Shown here in pieces: positions 34,903 through 47,289 of a stretch of 64,000 nt of DNA. The position numbers and the translations under genes are program-made. How positions within the stretch are numbered: position 1 is the stretch's first letter; every line of letters starts with the position of its first letter. Source of the stretch: Chrysoporthe austroafricana (Eukaryota > Ascomycota > Sordariomycetes > Diaporthales > Cryphonectriaceae); NCBI GenBank assembly GCA_001051155.2, contig JYIP02000007.1:4218342-4282341 (forward strand), in the 5' to 3' direction. The notes below the pieces were generated by a model. It did no database searches, had not been told where the DNA came from, and was given only the letters and a program-made list of their open reading frames with translations.

Positions 34903-37409
34903 AAACTAGACGACTTCGTCCTCCTGAAATACCGAGCCGTGGCCCTCCTTCGGTGGCGGGCACTGTAATCTTTCATTTGCTCGTTGGAAGTAGAGGAAGC
35001 TGTGGCTCCCCCGGCTGCATAACGGCAGAATTGTCCCAGTAGCTTTTAATAGGCCAAAAAAAAAAGAAAAGAAAAGGAAAGAGGGAGAAATGATCCGCCT
35101 TAAATACTACTTTATTGTTTTAATGGCCGCCCTGGAGTGACTGCCTTCAACATGTACGCTCCTGAGAAAACACATTTTATGACGAGAATGCCATAAGGGC
35201 TTTCGGTCCGATCAACCAGACTAACCCATAACAGCGCGATTCTTGAGCTGGGTACAACTCGTAACCCACAGCACAAATGGCAGCCCAAACAACGGGCGCT
35301 CGGCCCATGGCTAATTGTGATCTCTGTTCCACTTCAGATATCCCGTGTTGCTCTCAACAGCCAACATGAAGTAATCCAGTCCCACAAAGGCGAATCCTGG
35401 GTCTCCCTGAAGCTTCCCTAAGACGCACTACATGTCGCCCGAAGCTGAGACAGAGCAGGCCAGAGCGGAGGCCACATACTAGAAAAGCAAAGCCAAGAGA
35501 AGCTCTACAAAGAACAGGCTCAGGAGTCCGAGTCAAATAATCCCAATAGAGCTGGACCCGGAAGGCGCGCGAGACAGCGGATGCGTCTGCCACGATGGCG
35601 ATGCGCACGAGTGTTTGAACGAGCTACAGAGACAGTAATACGCGATCGGTTCTCTCATCAGTCTCTATACGGGATACTTGTTGTTGTTGGCAAGGTCCAG
35701 GGCTACGGTTCAGGCAGATCTACAGGTGTGACAAATGGCATGGCGGTAGCCTGCTCCTGTTCTCGGAACCGGCATCCAGGTTCTGAATGCCCTCAACGTC
35801 AACACGCGCAAGCAACACATCTTGATTAGCCCATACGAACCACATACCAACCTGACAGTCTACGACAAGCCAGATTGGCGGCATTTCCAGGACCAAGACG
35901 GTAGCTGGACGGGGGTTTAACCTCGACGGCCTTACTGGTCCAGCCGTGCCAGCCACTCGAGCCCATCCAGCTCTAGAAATGAGAGTATCACCGAAACCCT
36001 CTACAAGCTCAGCCATGTCCAACGTCAGCGACGAGAGGGCTGACGATGCCGTCACTACAACCCTAGGCCTACGTAACAACTAGTGCCAGACGAGCCGCCG
36101 AACCTGGCTCTAATGCTTGGCGAGAGATCCGCAAGGTAGCCTTGCATGTGCAGCACTTGAGCACCCCAAAGTGTTGTAGCTCATGAGACCGTTCTGCGTC
36201 GGGTCCCGCTCAGGTTTCTGCGACTGGCTGTAAGAAACGATGGGGCCAGGACCTTCATAACGTAGGAGGAGCGGCGGGCGCTGATCCAGCTTGATAGGGC
36301 CGAACTCAGAGCCTCTTCGCCCCCTCAGATCAAGAGCTCTCCGCAAAAAGGCCGTCACGTCAGCTAGCATGTCCTCAGAAGCCTAGCAATTGTAATAATT
36401 TTATGCAGAGCGGCGATAGCTCTGGGTCGCCTGGTACGGTCCCATTATAAGGCTGGAATATTGAGGCTTGGACGCATATAATATCTACAGTGTTACCGAC
36501 AGCAGGAGGCCCGAACTTGACGATTTGTGAAGCTGCTGGGACCCATATGGTTCCCAACACGAGGGTAGGCAGAATTCTGGCGGGCTGTATGGTGGGGGAT
36601 AGCCGGGAGAAATCCGCAGCGAGACATTGGCGCAGGAGTTGCGGCTGACCGAGCCACGATGACATGGATGCTCTGAGCGAGGCATTCATGCCGACGACGA
36701 CAGCAGGCGTGGGTATCAGTGGTCCTGCAGCAGCACTATGGAGTATTGCCCGTTGGCGAAGAGGCGACCACTCGCGGCCACCAGCGAGTTCAGGCAGCAA
36801 ATGAACACGACGTAGCAGGCCGCGTCCTACTAGGTAGGGAGGGGGACGACTTCGCGGTCAAGGGGGAGGATGCCACCTCTGGCGAGGCCACAGCTGCATC
36901 TCGACCCGTGCCGGGCACGAGACCCTCGTACTAACCACTCGAGACCCCAGCGGACAGACCGGCGGGCCCTTCAGCTGGCAGACGGGGGCATTGCGACGGG
37001 CGTGCATCAGGCGGTGTTGACGCCCTTCCCTGATGCCGACGCTGGCGCGGATGCTCCCTCCTCTCCTCTTCAGCGCAGATGCATACATAACGCCTCTCAG
37101 GGTCCCGCCAAGTCAGCTTGGCGGCTGCCTGGGACTTTCTTGACGAGAGGAAGCCCGCATTTCGGGCTGCTCAGGTGCCTACCCTCCAATCTCTTGGCTG
37201 GAGTTCTACTTTAGAAGAGGGGGTGGGCAAAATATAAGAGTTGCCTGCCGACGAGACAGGTCAAGGTGAATTAATTAACTCGCCTCACCAAATTATAAAA
37301 ACCGTCGTCGGACCAAACCAAACCACAGCAACATTTGGGCACGTCCAAGACTCTCTGCTGTTCTCACCACGACACCCAACCTATTACCGACAAAGACAAA
37401 AGCAAAATC
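34903..37409. other. Intergenic, weak minus-strand frames
   Basis: No confident gene. Minus-strand frames at 36375-36800 and 36110-36370 are hydrophobic/Pro-rich in places (for example ILPTLVLGTIWVPAASQIV), and a third frame lies at 35720-36079. I could not join them by introns or recognise a family. The final 100 bases before 37410 look like a normal 5' leader. Confidence 0.35.
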
Positions 37410-38615
37410 ATGCCTTCTCCTCCAATTAATATTAATAACGATGGCAGCTCACCATATGCAGCAGGAAACCATGGGGTGTCTTCAGCTTCACCTGACGAGG
37501 TGAATTCCCGCAATGTGGTGCTCCGCGATATTGTACCTCGCGATATGGACGACGATCGCGATGTGGTCGACAGGGACTACACAGGTGATCTTGAACTTGC
37601 TTTAAGAGCCATCTTTTCTATCCACTGCCACACTGCCACACCTACTTCCAGCTTTACCGAATATCGCTTTTCTCCAGAGCATTTCGACGCCGCTCAGGAC
37701 TTTCTTAATGCCAATAGCGACAGATGTCGGTATGTATCCATCATTACTTTACTTGATAGCTGCGCTCACTCGTCTTTTCTCTATTCCAATAGTTGCGATT
37801 ACGACGCTACTGAACAAACACTTACTGTGAAGATGGCCCCCCCTACTGCGATTCACGAGCGGCCACATATATGGCTCGTTGAAGTCTTTACCGAAAATCG
37901 CAACAAGACTGCCAATGATTCGCCTTCTTCTGAAGTGAAACGATTTCTTGGATCTCTTCAAGGATCCGGCAGCGAGGGATTTACTCTTCGCAAAGGATTG
38001 CTGAAATCGCCCGATAGCTGCTACGCCGTCAAAGGTCAGAAGAAATGCCCTACAGTTGTCATTTTATCTGCGTATTCGCAAACGCGGGAGAAAGTACTCA
38101 AAGAGGTCAAGCAATATTTGTTTGGTCCATGGCAAGGCGGTAAAAAAGGCCAGGTCCGTATGGTCATCGTCATTCAACCGCCTTATCAAAGAGAGATGGG
38201 AAACGGCTGTCCTGGAGAGATACGTCTGACGATCTGGCGGGCTATTTTCGACAAAGAACTGCTTTCTGTTACTGCAGACAGATGCTTTGATCAGGTTCGT
38301 CACTGTAGTATCTTATCACAATTGTTCATGTAGCTAACTAGCTGCATTTGATAGCTCTTGCGTGATAGCCAGGGCAACTGTCTTGTCAACGATGCCGCGG
38401 CCGCTCAGATTACATGGCGGGACTTTCTTCATCCTTGTCTCGATCTAGAAGAGCAAAGCCTAGCTGACCTTCTTGAGCAGCACCCCATCAAGATCCCGCT
38501 GAAGGAACTAGTAGGAATTATCGAGGATGCCGAGGAACACGAAACGAGCAACACCGGCAACTGCCAGGCGGATGAGGACGCGCCTCCCGGCCTCTACCTC
38601 AACACAGCTCTCTGA
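37410..38615 (+). CDS. PD-(D/E)XK/Uma2-like protein without catalytic Glu
   Basis: Start at ATG 37410 (AAAATCATGCC). Introns 37730-37792 (GTATGT donor, 63 nt, in frame even if retained) and 38295-38354 (CTAACT branch site) give 360 residues. The layout matches the restriction-endonuclease/Uma2-like fold seen in the gene at 44.3 kb: an N-terminal region, a Cys/Asp strand (RCRCDYDATEQTLTVKM), the block CPTVVILSAYSQTREKVLKE, a QVRMVIVIQPPYQ strand, an IRLTIWRA strand, then ITWRDFLHPCLDLEEQSLAD and a C-terminal helix. Where relatives have LEVAYSQ, this protein has ILSAYSQ, so the metal-binding Glu is replaced by Leu (38064-38066). Nuclease activity is therefore unlikely. Past the stop at 38615 the +1 frame stays protein-like to 38848 apart from one TAG, so the original C-terminus may have been longer. 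Confidence 0.7.
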
Positions 38616-41600
38616 GGACTTGCGAAGCACATATCGATCGTCCGGGGAGCTATAGGAAGGCGATGAAGGCAAAAACGTGGGCCGGGATTCTGATTCTGGC
38701 GTTCTTGGTCGGATTGATCCTCGACCCTCCATTATTCTCCGACAGGAACGTCGGGGCGGATATGCGAGCAGCAAGCTTCTACGCTGCGATGAGGAATACA
38801 TTCAAGACAGAAACGTCAGTCACTACATGGTGAGACGTTGCTAGAAAACGCTTGATGCAATGCGAAGTGTCCCTGGGCGGCGCGGCACTGTCGTGCACCC
38901 TGGCTGAGTCTGCAAAACCCTGGCAGTGGCCGAGAGGTGGGCCTCACCTGGACAGCTTAGTAGCACTTCTAGACCAGACAACAACAAGAGAAAAGAAATC
39001 GACGAATAGACCCTCTTTTTGTTCGGCCATCAATCTCATCGTGCAGGTGAGGGTAACCCTTGTAGACAGGCGCAGCCCGGGTGCGTCGTCTCTAGGGTCT
39101 GGGCAGCCAGCCAGCCAGCCAGCCACATGCTTGACACGACAGGGCCCACAGCGGCCCGACCATACACAAGTGTGGAAGGGGGGGGGGGGAGGCGTGATGG
39201 TAGCGCTGACGATCTCTGGAAACCTACTAGCTGTACACGTGCTGCCCTCTGTTCCTCATCGACACGGGTCTGGCCCGCACGGCTGCCGCCATCTAACCGC
39301 AGTCTTCTCTCGGGAAAGAAGGAGGGGGGCTCTCGAGAGGAAGGGCTCGTAGAGACATGCTCAGAGCTACGTGCGTGACAGGACGGCCTTCGCATCTTCC
39401 TGCAGGCTCGAGCACCCTCGAGCACATATCAGCAGCTGACGCACATACAGCTGGATCTCGACGGGAAATACAACAAGGCGCCCTCCCCTCACCTCCCAGA
39501 CCTCGAGCTGCACGCGGATCTGCTGCCCTCTGCGCCCGCAGCCCGGCATCATGGAGCAGCCTGAAGTTCGCCCTCGGGCTGGTGCGGACGGCCAGCCTCG
39601 AGGCACCGGCGACGCGGTATAGCTGATGCATCAACCGGCCGCCCATCCTGGAAAATCGAGTACGACTACAGGTGGGCTATACTCCTCACCCGACCAGGCT
39701 GGCGTTGTAGTCTATCTTCGTAAGCCGCGTGATGGACCGACGTTCACTCTGCCGCGTTCGACAGCCACTGCCCCCCGACCCCCCAATCCCCACCCCCCAC
39801 ACATGCCCGCCCCAGTTACTCCCCGCGCGTGCTGTGGCGCTAGCGCGGGCGGTGCCAGGCGCCTCATGTTCAGCATCCCCTTCTCCGACCTCCTCATGCT
39901 CGCGCTGGGGCGCAAGTAGCGGGGCGGTTCCTCCATAGTCTCGGTAGTTTTCAATCACACTCACGATGTCTTTTCCCTCACGATATCCTGAGAAGGGTTG
40001 GGACAGCTGTGACGCACAATGTGTCAGGTCATTGCCCCTCGTTCTGTACATTAATTAATGAATACCACCCTGGCGCCTCTACTTCCCTCGACGCACACAA
40101 CTACGCTAGACTGCTCAACCAGACTGAACCGGCTGGGCTTCCACAGTCCTCTCTCGTCTTCTCGTCCTCTGAGCCGCAGTGGGTGGGTCTTCACGACCGC
40201 ACGACGTCACAAATGCGCCGAGCGGTGGGACGTGTCGCCGTCTGCGATGGGCCACAGCGGGCAGCTGAGCGGCCTGCGTGGGATAATCAATGAGCCAGAG
40301 CGGGGATCTGAGACAACAGCCGTGCCTAGGCGCCTCTGCCCAGGACGAGATGCACTGCGGGTGAGGGTCGATGCAGGCCTGGCCGCCCGCCCCGCGCTCC
40401 CAGCCCTGTTTTCTGGGATGGGATCTTGCCAAGACGGGAGGAGAACTGTGCTAGCTGGGTTTCATCTTCATTGCTCCATCTATCTGTCTGTCCGTCCGCT
40501 GCACCTGCACATGCCAGGCCCAATCGAGAGCGCACTCAAGAATGAGGTGCAGATCCTACTGAACCGGACTGATTGCTGGATTCTCGAGACGCCCAGCCCG
40601 AACGAAGAGGAAGAGGAGGAAACAGCCTGGAGATCAAGAGCATCCCCGGAGTTCTCCAGATAGCAGAGACCATCTCAGAACTTTCTGCGGGTTTTTCGTG
40701 TTTTTGACGCTCTGTTGCTGCGATACTCAGGCAGGAGATCGAGCTCTCCCGGTCCTGTCGGCGTCGCGACGTGCCCTTCGTGCCCTCTCTGCACCAACGC
40801 ACGCACCCGATGGGCCCCGGGTCGGTGCACCCGGCACTCGTATCTGCACCTGCACCTGCACCCCTGCCCGAACTGCCTAGATCTGGATTTGGGCGGGCGC
40901 AAGCCATCGGACCCCTCTGGGCTCGCGCGTGTGATGTGTTAGGCGGGGGTGCGTCCTGGCCCTACAACTCCGGGCCATACCCATGCTACAGGCTGGGGCG
41001 CACTGGCCAGATTCTCGCCGCTGCCATTCGTGCCGTCCCTCGGGGCATTGCTGGGCGCAGAAGCAAACCGGCCGCGGTGATTTCGTTCATTTTTGCTGGA
41101 CTAGGCGCCGCGCCAGGGCGGCCTGGCCAGCAGCGTTGCCCTCGCCCCTGCTGCAGAGGTCGAAAAAGAAGAGCACAGCCAGTCCCAGGCCTGCAGTCCT
41201 GGGCTGGCCTCGCAGTGCTACGAGCCTGGGTTTAGAGGGCGTGTCCTGCAACCTCCCGAGGCCTGGAGGGGGACGGCACCAGCGTGGCGTGCAGCAAGCG
41301 GTCCCGCCGCCGAGCTGTACCCGCTAGCTACCTGTAGGTACGATGCACCGGGGTAGCGGTACCTGGGCGTGCTGGGCTGGTACGATCGCCCTCCCGCCCT
41401 GCCCTGCCGCGCCATGCTCCACACCATGCTCCACACGGGCCAGAGCTTCCACACGGCTGGGCCTGGCATAGCGTGCCTGGACCGGGACCCCTGGACAGGT
41501 GGACTGGGACCCCTGGCGCGGCTGGGTTTGGTGAGGTGACACGAGTAGTAATAGCTCGGTTTTGGCCTCAGCCTTGGCCGCCGCATGGGCCGTCATATCA

Positions 41601-41958
41601 ATCCACCCAGTAAGCATCGGTCGCCGTCAGCGTTGCTTTGCCCGCTGGCAGCTTGCTGAGATCACTGGCAGCCTGTGGAGATCGCGAGATCGCTGGCAGC
41701 TCACTCTGTCTCCTCGCCGCCCCATCTCCTCTTCATCTTTTCCTGTCCACCTATCTCTCTCTATCCTTCTATTCCCCCCCCCCATATTATTCTATCCTCC
41801 TATCTTCCTGTTTTTCCATGTTCTTGCATCCCCATATCCCCAGATTCCTATCGTCCAGTCTCGCCACCGCCCCCTCCTCTCCATCTTCGCAATAATGCCA
41901 CCGTCTTCACCCCACCGTTTTCCCACCCATCTCGCAACTGCTCTCGTCATCCAGCAGC
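38616..41958. other. Intergenic, low-complexity, one coding-like patch
   Basis: A plus-strand patch (about 38617-38848, +1 frame) may be the lost tail of the preceding gene. A second patch at about 39380-39566 reads DGLRIFLQARAPSSTYQQLT and then LDLDGKYNKAPSPHLPDLEL before a stop; its codon use is gene-like but no start, end or family is evident. Other content: CCAG repeats at 39102-39124, a G-run at 39179-39190, CTGCAC repeats near 40838-40866 and a C-run at 41777-41785. No gene is called. Confidence 0.35.
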
Positions 41959-41964
41959 ATGGCG

Positions 41965-42054
41965 GCGCCTCGGAACGTGATGGTGTTTCAGAATGTCACG
42001 GCGCCTCAGAACGCCATGACGCTTCGGAACACGACGGCGCTTCGGAACATGACT
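41965..42054 (+). repeat. 18-bp tandem repeat at the HNH gene start
   Basis: Five degenerate 18-base units of the form C(A/G)GAAyrysAyGrykyyy encode hexapeptides beginning Arg-Asn or Gln-Asn. The repeat is open in two frames; the alternative frame encodes SE(R/H)DGA-type units. Confidence 0.6.
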
Positions 42055-42819
42055 GTATGGCTGAAGGACAGTGCGACCCTGCCGCCGCCCGCCGTCCCGC
42101 CGCTGAAGATCGAGGTCTGCCACCCGCACTACGACGCCCCGGACGTGCTCTGCAGACTTCCGCGGCTCAACTCGGCCGGCTCGGATATCCAGAAGGGCCG
42201 TCTACCACCGCACTACCCTGCTTGCGTGCCAGGTCGTGGCCAACAGCGCCTTCAACGGCTACCTGGCGACGGACAAGCTGGGCACCCACCGGGTCACCCT
42301 GGGGCCGGATGAGATCCTGACCCAGGACCGGTACTGGTTCATCACCAACCCGAGCCGCCTGGGCTGGGACTACCCTGTGATCCCGAGCTTCGCCGACGAC
42401 TACTTCCCGCACTTCGGCCCCCACCTGGCTCAGTGGCGCCGCCTGCACGCCCGCGCCCCCGTCCGTCTCGACTTCATCACCGCCAACGGCGCCTACCCAC
42501 GCTGCGTCGTCTCCAAGGCGGCCCACCTGGTGCGACCCACGCACATCGTGCCGGACGCCGCGGCGGTCTGGTTCGACCTCAGCCTGATGGACGCGTACGG
42601 CATTGACCTCGGCTCGCCCCGTAACACCCTCCTGATGCGTGAGGACATCCGCGCCGCCTGGGACGCGCACCAGTTCGTGCTCGTGCCCAAGAGCACCGAG
42701 GTCGTCGTCCACGTGCTCGACATCCCCGACCACGCCTGCGAGTTCGCCGCCCTCGTCCACAACACCGTCGTCTCCAAGCCCGTGCTCGACGGCTGCATCG
42801 CCGGCGAGTACCTATTCGG

Positions 42820-42852
42820 CCGCTTCGCCGCCGCTTCGCCCGCGCTTCGCCC
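42820..42852 (+). repeat. Three 11-bp units causing a frame shift
   Basis: Units CCGCTTCGCCG, CCGCTTCGCCC and GCGCTTCGCCC lie head to tail inside the HNH-like gene. Reducing them to one (22 bases fewer) would rejoin the upstream and downstream reading frames, so the expansion itself explains the break. Confidence 0.8.
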
Positions 42853-43091
42853 GCGCTGTCTTCCGCCTGCTCCACCCCTTCGTCACCCGCCGGACCGCCA
42901 CGCGCTGGATCGTCGTCAGCGCCTACGGCGGTGCCGACTTCTCCGTGTCATGCATGTCCGGGAACGACCTGGCGGAGCGCTATGGCGGCGCCAATCGCGC
43001 GAGGAAGCGGTCCCGTCGCCAGGCGGGACTGGACGACGAACGCGAGGTGGAGTGGGACTTGGATTACATGGAGGACGGAACCAGCTGGTAG

Positions 43092-44314
43092 AAGTTTGAG
43101 TGGTAGTGGGGCCGGAGGAGCCACCCATCAGGGAGCGCGGAGAGGCTGATTCATCTCGCTGTCTTGCCTTCATGTCGTCGTCTTGCTCTCATCTCATCAT
43201 CTTGCCTCCATCTTATGATCTTGCAGTAATCTCCTTACCCTACTGTCATCTCATTCGTATTGTCTACTAAAATCTCCTCTCCTTGCAGTCATCTCCTAGT
43301 TCTGGTCGTTCAGCGAGGCTTCGGTATGGATACAGGCAATTGGGGCTATGTTTGGCTATTCGGTCTGTCGCATTGTAGGGCACGGAGCAACGGTTAGTGA
43401 TGAATGAACCCCCCTTCCCCGGCCCAAGGGCATATCTAGGTACCCTACAGTCAGGTCGGCATCCGGCTAGGCCCTCCTAGACTCGGAATCAAACCAGTGT
43501 ACGTAACTCCCCTCAGTGCGTCCGGGTCTAGATGCCTTGCTCTCTCGAGGCGTTCGTGCGAGATGGAAACAGATGGCAGCTCTGTCTTCGTTCGGTGTCT
43601 GCAGCTCTGCTTCCACCTGCAGACGAACAGGTAAGCTCGTAAAAATGAAACGCAGGAGACAGCCAGACAGCCAGACAGCCCGTCCCGGCTTCGTGGCACA
43701 AAGCAGACCGAGCCAGAGACGGAGCAGCAGCCCTAAACCCCTCGAGATACCCAGGCTCGTAATTACGCACATTCCGTCCTGCAATAATTCAAACCGTTCT
43801 TAGGTTGCCGGCCTTTTCACTCCTGCCTTTACGTGCACGTTGACCACTCTGACGAGGGCGGACAAGGTCGTCCTTTGCTCTGCATCAGTATCTGCCATGC
43901 TTCTAACAGCACTCTCAAAAGGATTTGTTGCTCACCGGAGGCTCTAGTAAGAAGGCGACTAGATGCAAGCTATCTACGTGACCCATTTTTGAGAAGGACC
44001 AGCCCGTACACGAGCCTCTGACGACTCGACTGCAGGCCTCTGTTTCTACTATTTCCACATAAAGCCCTAGGCGTGGCACAAATTCTGGGAGTGGAGCTAG
44101 CTCATCCTAGTTGAGCTGTGAGGCTCTCGGACCTCCATAAGGCCCGAGCGCACATACCAGGCACACGTGCCGATGGGTCCTCGTGCTAATATATATAACA
44201 CACCATGTTGGAGATTGTGTTTCCAACAACAACAAGGATTCTTTTCCTTCCCATGCTCAAGCCTTATTTCACACCCAACCTCATCATCACCTTCTGCACT
44301 CACAACCTAGCAGC
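43092..44314. other. Intergenic, pyrimidine-repeat 3' flank
   Basis: At 43150-43300 a degenerate repeat of TCATCTTGCC/TCATCTCCT-like units occurs on the plus strand. The rest has no gene; the last 150 bases are the probable leader of the next gene. Confidence 0.4.
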
Positions 44315-45653
44315 ATGGAGCAGGTCGGGTTGGAGTCTCTGGTAAGAAGAGTCCCCAGAATCGACAAGAGTGGTAGATGCTGATTGAGGTTAAACAGGAC
44401 TCCATCCGGGCAACTGGAGGAAATGGCTGTTCTGACTTGGATCAGGCTCGAATCGTGCCCAAGGATGCCGCCGATCTCCTACACCTTCTCTGTAATATTG
44501 CAGATGGGACTTATTTTTTTGAAGAGGAGATCGTCTTTCCTCTTTCGACGAGCGGTTTCCAGGTCGTGGCGGACAGCCTCGGCCTGCACGATGATCTTGA
44601 CTACAGCCTCCAGAGTGAATGGCGGAGGGGAGAGATACGAGACTACGAACGGAGCACGGTCCAGCAGCGCGTCTGTTCTGCCACCTCCCAACCAGGAGAG
44701 CATTCACCTGTTTTCGAGTCCGAAGCCCAAGGCATTGCCCTTCGCTCCCACAACTTGTTGCGCCTCCGCAACTCGATCAGTCTTAATCGTACAATCAGCT
44801 GGCGATTCGATCTACATCACCAAGAATTCATCATGGCAGTGCCGAGCCTCGTACACGACCATACGGCCGACAGAGTTGCGAAGATGATCTTACGAGAAGC
44901 CCAGACTGCGGCGGTCGCGGCTGGTATTGCGGACGGACAAGAATGGTTTCGCCGGCTTCAGGGATTTATAATCCGCTCTGGTTTCTATTTCATCCTTCCA
45001 TCGATCCAAAACGCAGACGACGATCCGTCTGGCACATATATCCCTGACGCTGCTGGCTCTAAAGGCAACAATACACCACGGGAAAGCAGTTCGAGAGCTT
45101 GGAAGATCGAACCTGATCGCTGCTTCGTGGACTATACTACCAAAAAGTTGCCGGCTTTCATTCTCGAAGTCGTCTTCGCAAACCGCACAGCGGGACCAGA
45201 GCGTTACGAGAGTGCGTCTGCTTTGATTCGAACATTCGTCTATGGTTCTACTCACCAACTGATAAAAACGTTACACTTATAGACATGATCCTCCGTGGCC
45301 GATCTGAAGTCCGCTCCATCCTCGTCCTGACGATCCCGTACATGTCCCTCGCAGAGCGCAAACGCCGTCTCCCGGATCCCATGCCGGTCGACCACGTCGA
45401 TATCGACCTCTACCGGCGCGCCCAGGCAGAGGACGGAGGCGACGGCTGGTCCCAGCCCATCGCCGGCCGCAGGATCAGTCGCGACTCCCAGGCGGTCAGG
45501 CTGCTCCTGTCCGACGTCTGCCCGGGCGCACCGAGCCTTGTTAACGTGTCTCTGTCGGCCACGGCGATCCTCAAACACGTCGAGAAGGCGGCGCGGCGCC
45601 AGGCGAAGGACGATGATTTCCACAAATTCCAAGACAGCGTCGAGGGGAAGTAA
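44315..45653 (+). CDS. PD-(D/E)XK/Uma2-like nuclease-fold protein
   Basis: Three exons, 403 residues: exon 1 is only 27 nt (44315-44341) and is joined in phase through intron 44342-44397 (GTAAGA donor, CTGAT branch); intron 45212-45282 splits the nuclease core. The family pattern is clear: WKIEPDRCFVDYTTKKLPAF, with EPD supplying the first metal ligand; ILEVVFANR, the Glu strand equivalent to LEVAYSQ; then, after the intron, NMILRGRSEVRSILVLTIPY, a DHVDIDLYRRAQ strand, RISRDSQAVRLLLSDVCPG and a C-terminal SLSATAILKHVEKAARRQAK helix. Fungal homologues resemble bacterial Uma2-type putative endonucleases and have no established role. This copy keeps the acidic motif residues and an intact frame, so it is the best candidate for an active enzyme in the cluster. 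An alternative start is ATG 44377. Confidence 0.72.
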
Positions 45654-47289
45654 AACGGGGAGTGTACCAGGGAGGGACGGTCCAGCATACAGGGCGTAAT
45701 GTGGATGCAGCATGGTGACCGGCAAGGCATCTAGGCCGGGCTTGTTCTCTAGCAGTTTTTAGGAGCATCCACAAAATTAGTCATGAGAGGTTTCACCTCC
45801 TAGCAGTATTGTTTGTCGTCCAGGGACCGTGTTTACATTGCCGAGTCAAATGTGGTAGGGTCATGAGGGATTCGGAAATTGGCGACCCAAGCTCTGCTCA
45901 GACGAGCTCCCTGGGGCCACCAACCCGCTGGTAGCAGCCAGGAGGCCCTCCGTAGGCGTAACGCGGTAGATCCGTTCCATATCGCGAATATTGGGCAGAA
46001 CATGGTTACCGCCCTCAACGGCACTGTCTCTTTCCTTCTTCCCAGAGTGGTCTACCCAGCAGCTTTCTAGCGAGTAGCTATGGTATTTTCAAGTGCCTTT
46101 CATCGTTCTGGACCTCCTTTGCTGCATTAGTCAAGAAAGCCTTGCTTGGTTTTGGGCGGCGTAAAGGTCTCCAGACTGAGGCGCACCCGGCCTTGAATCC
46201 GTGGGGCCTAGCTGAGGTGCTGTTGGCGCGCTGCGCGAAGGCTGATGATGTCTTCGCTCTCATCGGCTTCCCCCCCCCCCCCCAAATTTCTGAAGGTCCT
46301 CGCGAGAGGCTTTGAAGCGGCTGACATGTTCGGCCGTCGTCTTACACCTGCTGCTTCGATGTTCGTAAAGCTCTGCCAGAAGACTTTTCTCATCCGTCTC
46401 GTTGGACTCGTCGTCCTAGTCAATAGAAGTCAGTAGGGCCTTTTTTCCGAGCCTCGCTAAGCTGGTGATTCTCTTGGAGGCCTACGGATAGTGGCTTCGA
46501 TACGCTGTAGGCGTGGGGGCTACCCCTGCAGTGGGGCGGCAGACATGGCCCATTCTGGATAAGTGGAGCCGCCAACAACCTAGCCCTGACCCCTTTTAAG
46601 CTGCTATATACCCAGTAACTATGAGTGAGCTTCACACAGCCATTCCCATTCTCTGTTGTACAAACAGATAGAATTGGCATCCAATTCAATTTATTCCCTG
46701 CTCAATAAGGTTCACGTTTCTCCTCGTCGCCCGTTCCGCACGTGCCACCTAGCGGTCCGAGCACACTAACAAGGCTGAGCGCTGGGCGGTTGACAAGGCT
46801 GGACATGGATTGGACATGGGTGGCAAGGCACGAATCACAAGCAGTAAGTATTCAGTAGAGCACATAGCATCAGCTGTCACTATCTGCGGTTCCCATCCAT
46901 GATCCACCTACGTGCTGTGCCGTCTAGGCGCGGGCGAGTATACGAGCTCCCGTCCCTTCGCCCCACCACCGCCGTCGCAGGGCAGACCCGCGAGCTACAG
47001 CCGCAACACATCCCCCCCGGGGCCTCAAAGCCCCGGCATAGCAGCGCCAAGGGCGTAGTGCGCTATGGGGCAGGTTACCCGCTGCTGGGAGGGGCCGGGC
47101 CTGGTAGCAGTACTCGCACCTGGGCGGTTGTGCTGGTGGGCTAGTTTTCGTCTCTTGGGGCCAGGAGGCTCAGCCCTGTATTCCCCATCGCCGCCGTCAT
47201 CGTCGTGTTCTTGACCTAACACCACCTGTGCTCGTTCCTATTTTGCAAGCATGTGGCACAGCAGATATATCGATAATCTACTGCCGGAC
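45654..47289. other. Intergenic with a possible minus-strand exon
   Basis: On the minus strand at about 46420-46290 a frame begins after an acceptor-like TTGACTAG and reads ESNETDEKSLLAELYEHR then TAEHVSRFKASREDLQKFG, running into a run of about 14 G (C on the plus strand, 46270-46283), after which two frames remain open to 46078 and 46208. This may be an exon or remnant of an unknown protein. Nothing else is supported. Confidence 0.3.

Larger units (their letters stand above)
41959..43091 (+). pseudogene. HNH_2-type endonuclease-like gene, frameshifted
   Basis: Fungal HNH_2-type layout: an N-terminal strand region (LKIEVCHPHYDAPDVL), TTLLACQVVANSAFNGYL, ILTQDRYWFITNP, then the HNH-like core (FITANGAYPRCVVSKAAHLV; DLGSPRNTLLMREDIRAAWD), KPVLDGCIAGEYLFGRFA, and a C-terminal VFRLLHPFVTRRTATRWIVV with SGNDLAERYGG. 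The pieces lie in three frames. The first break falls at a GGG run (42195-42197), consistent with one extra base. The second falls in three 11-bp units at 42820-42852, where one unit would restore the frame. Start is uncertain: ATG 41959 or 42052, after a hexapeptide-repeat leader. The HNH core keeps His in the AHLV box. Sequencing error at one site is possible, at both less likely. Confidence 0.7.

Noticed and set aside
42195..42300. Intron as an explanation for the first frame change in the HNH-like gene
   Set aside because: The only GT-AG pairing nearby is about 30 bases long and would remove the TTLLACQ segment that matches the family pattern.
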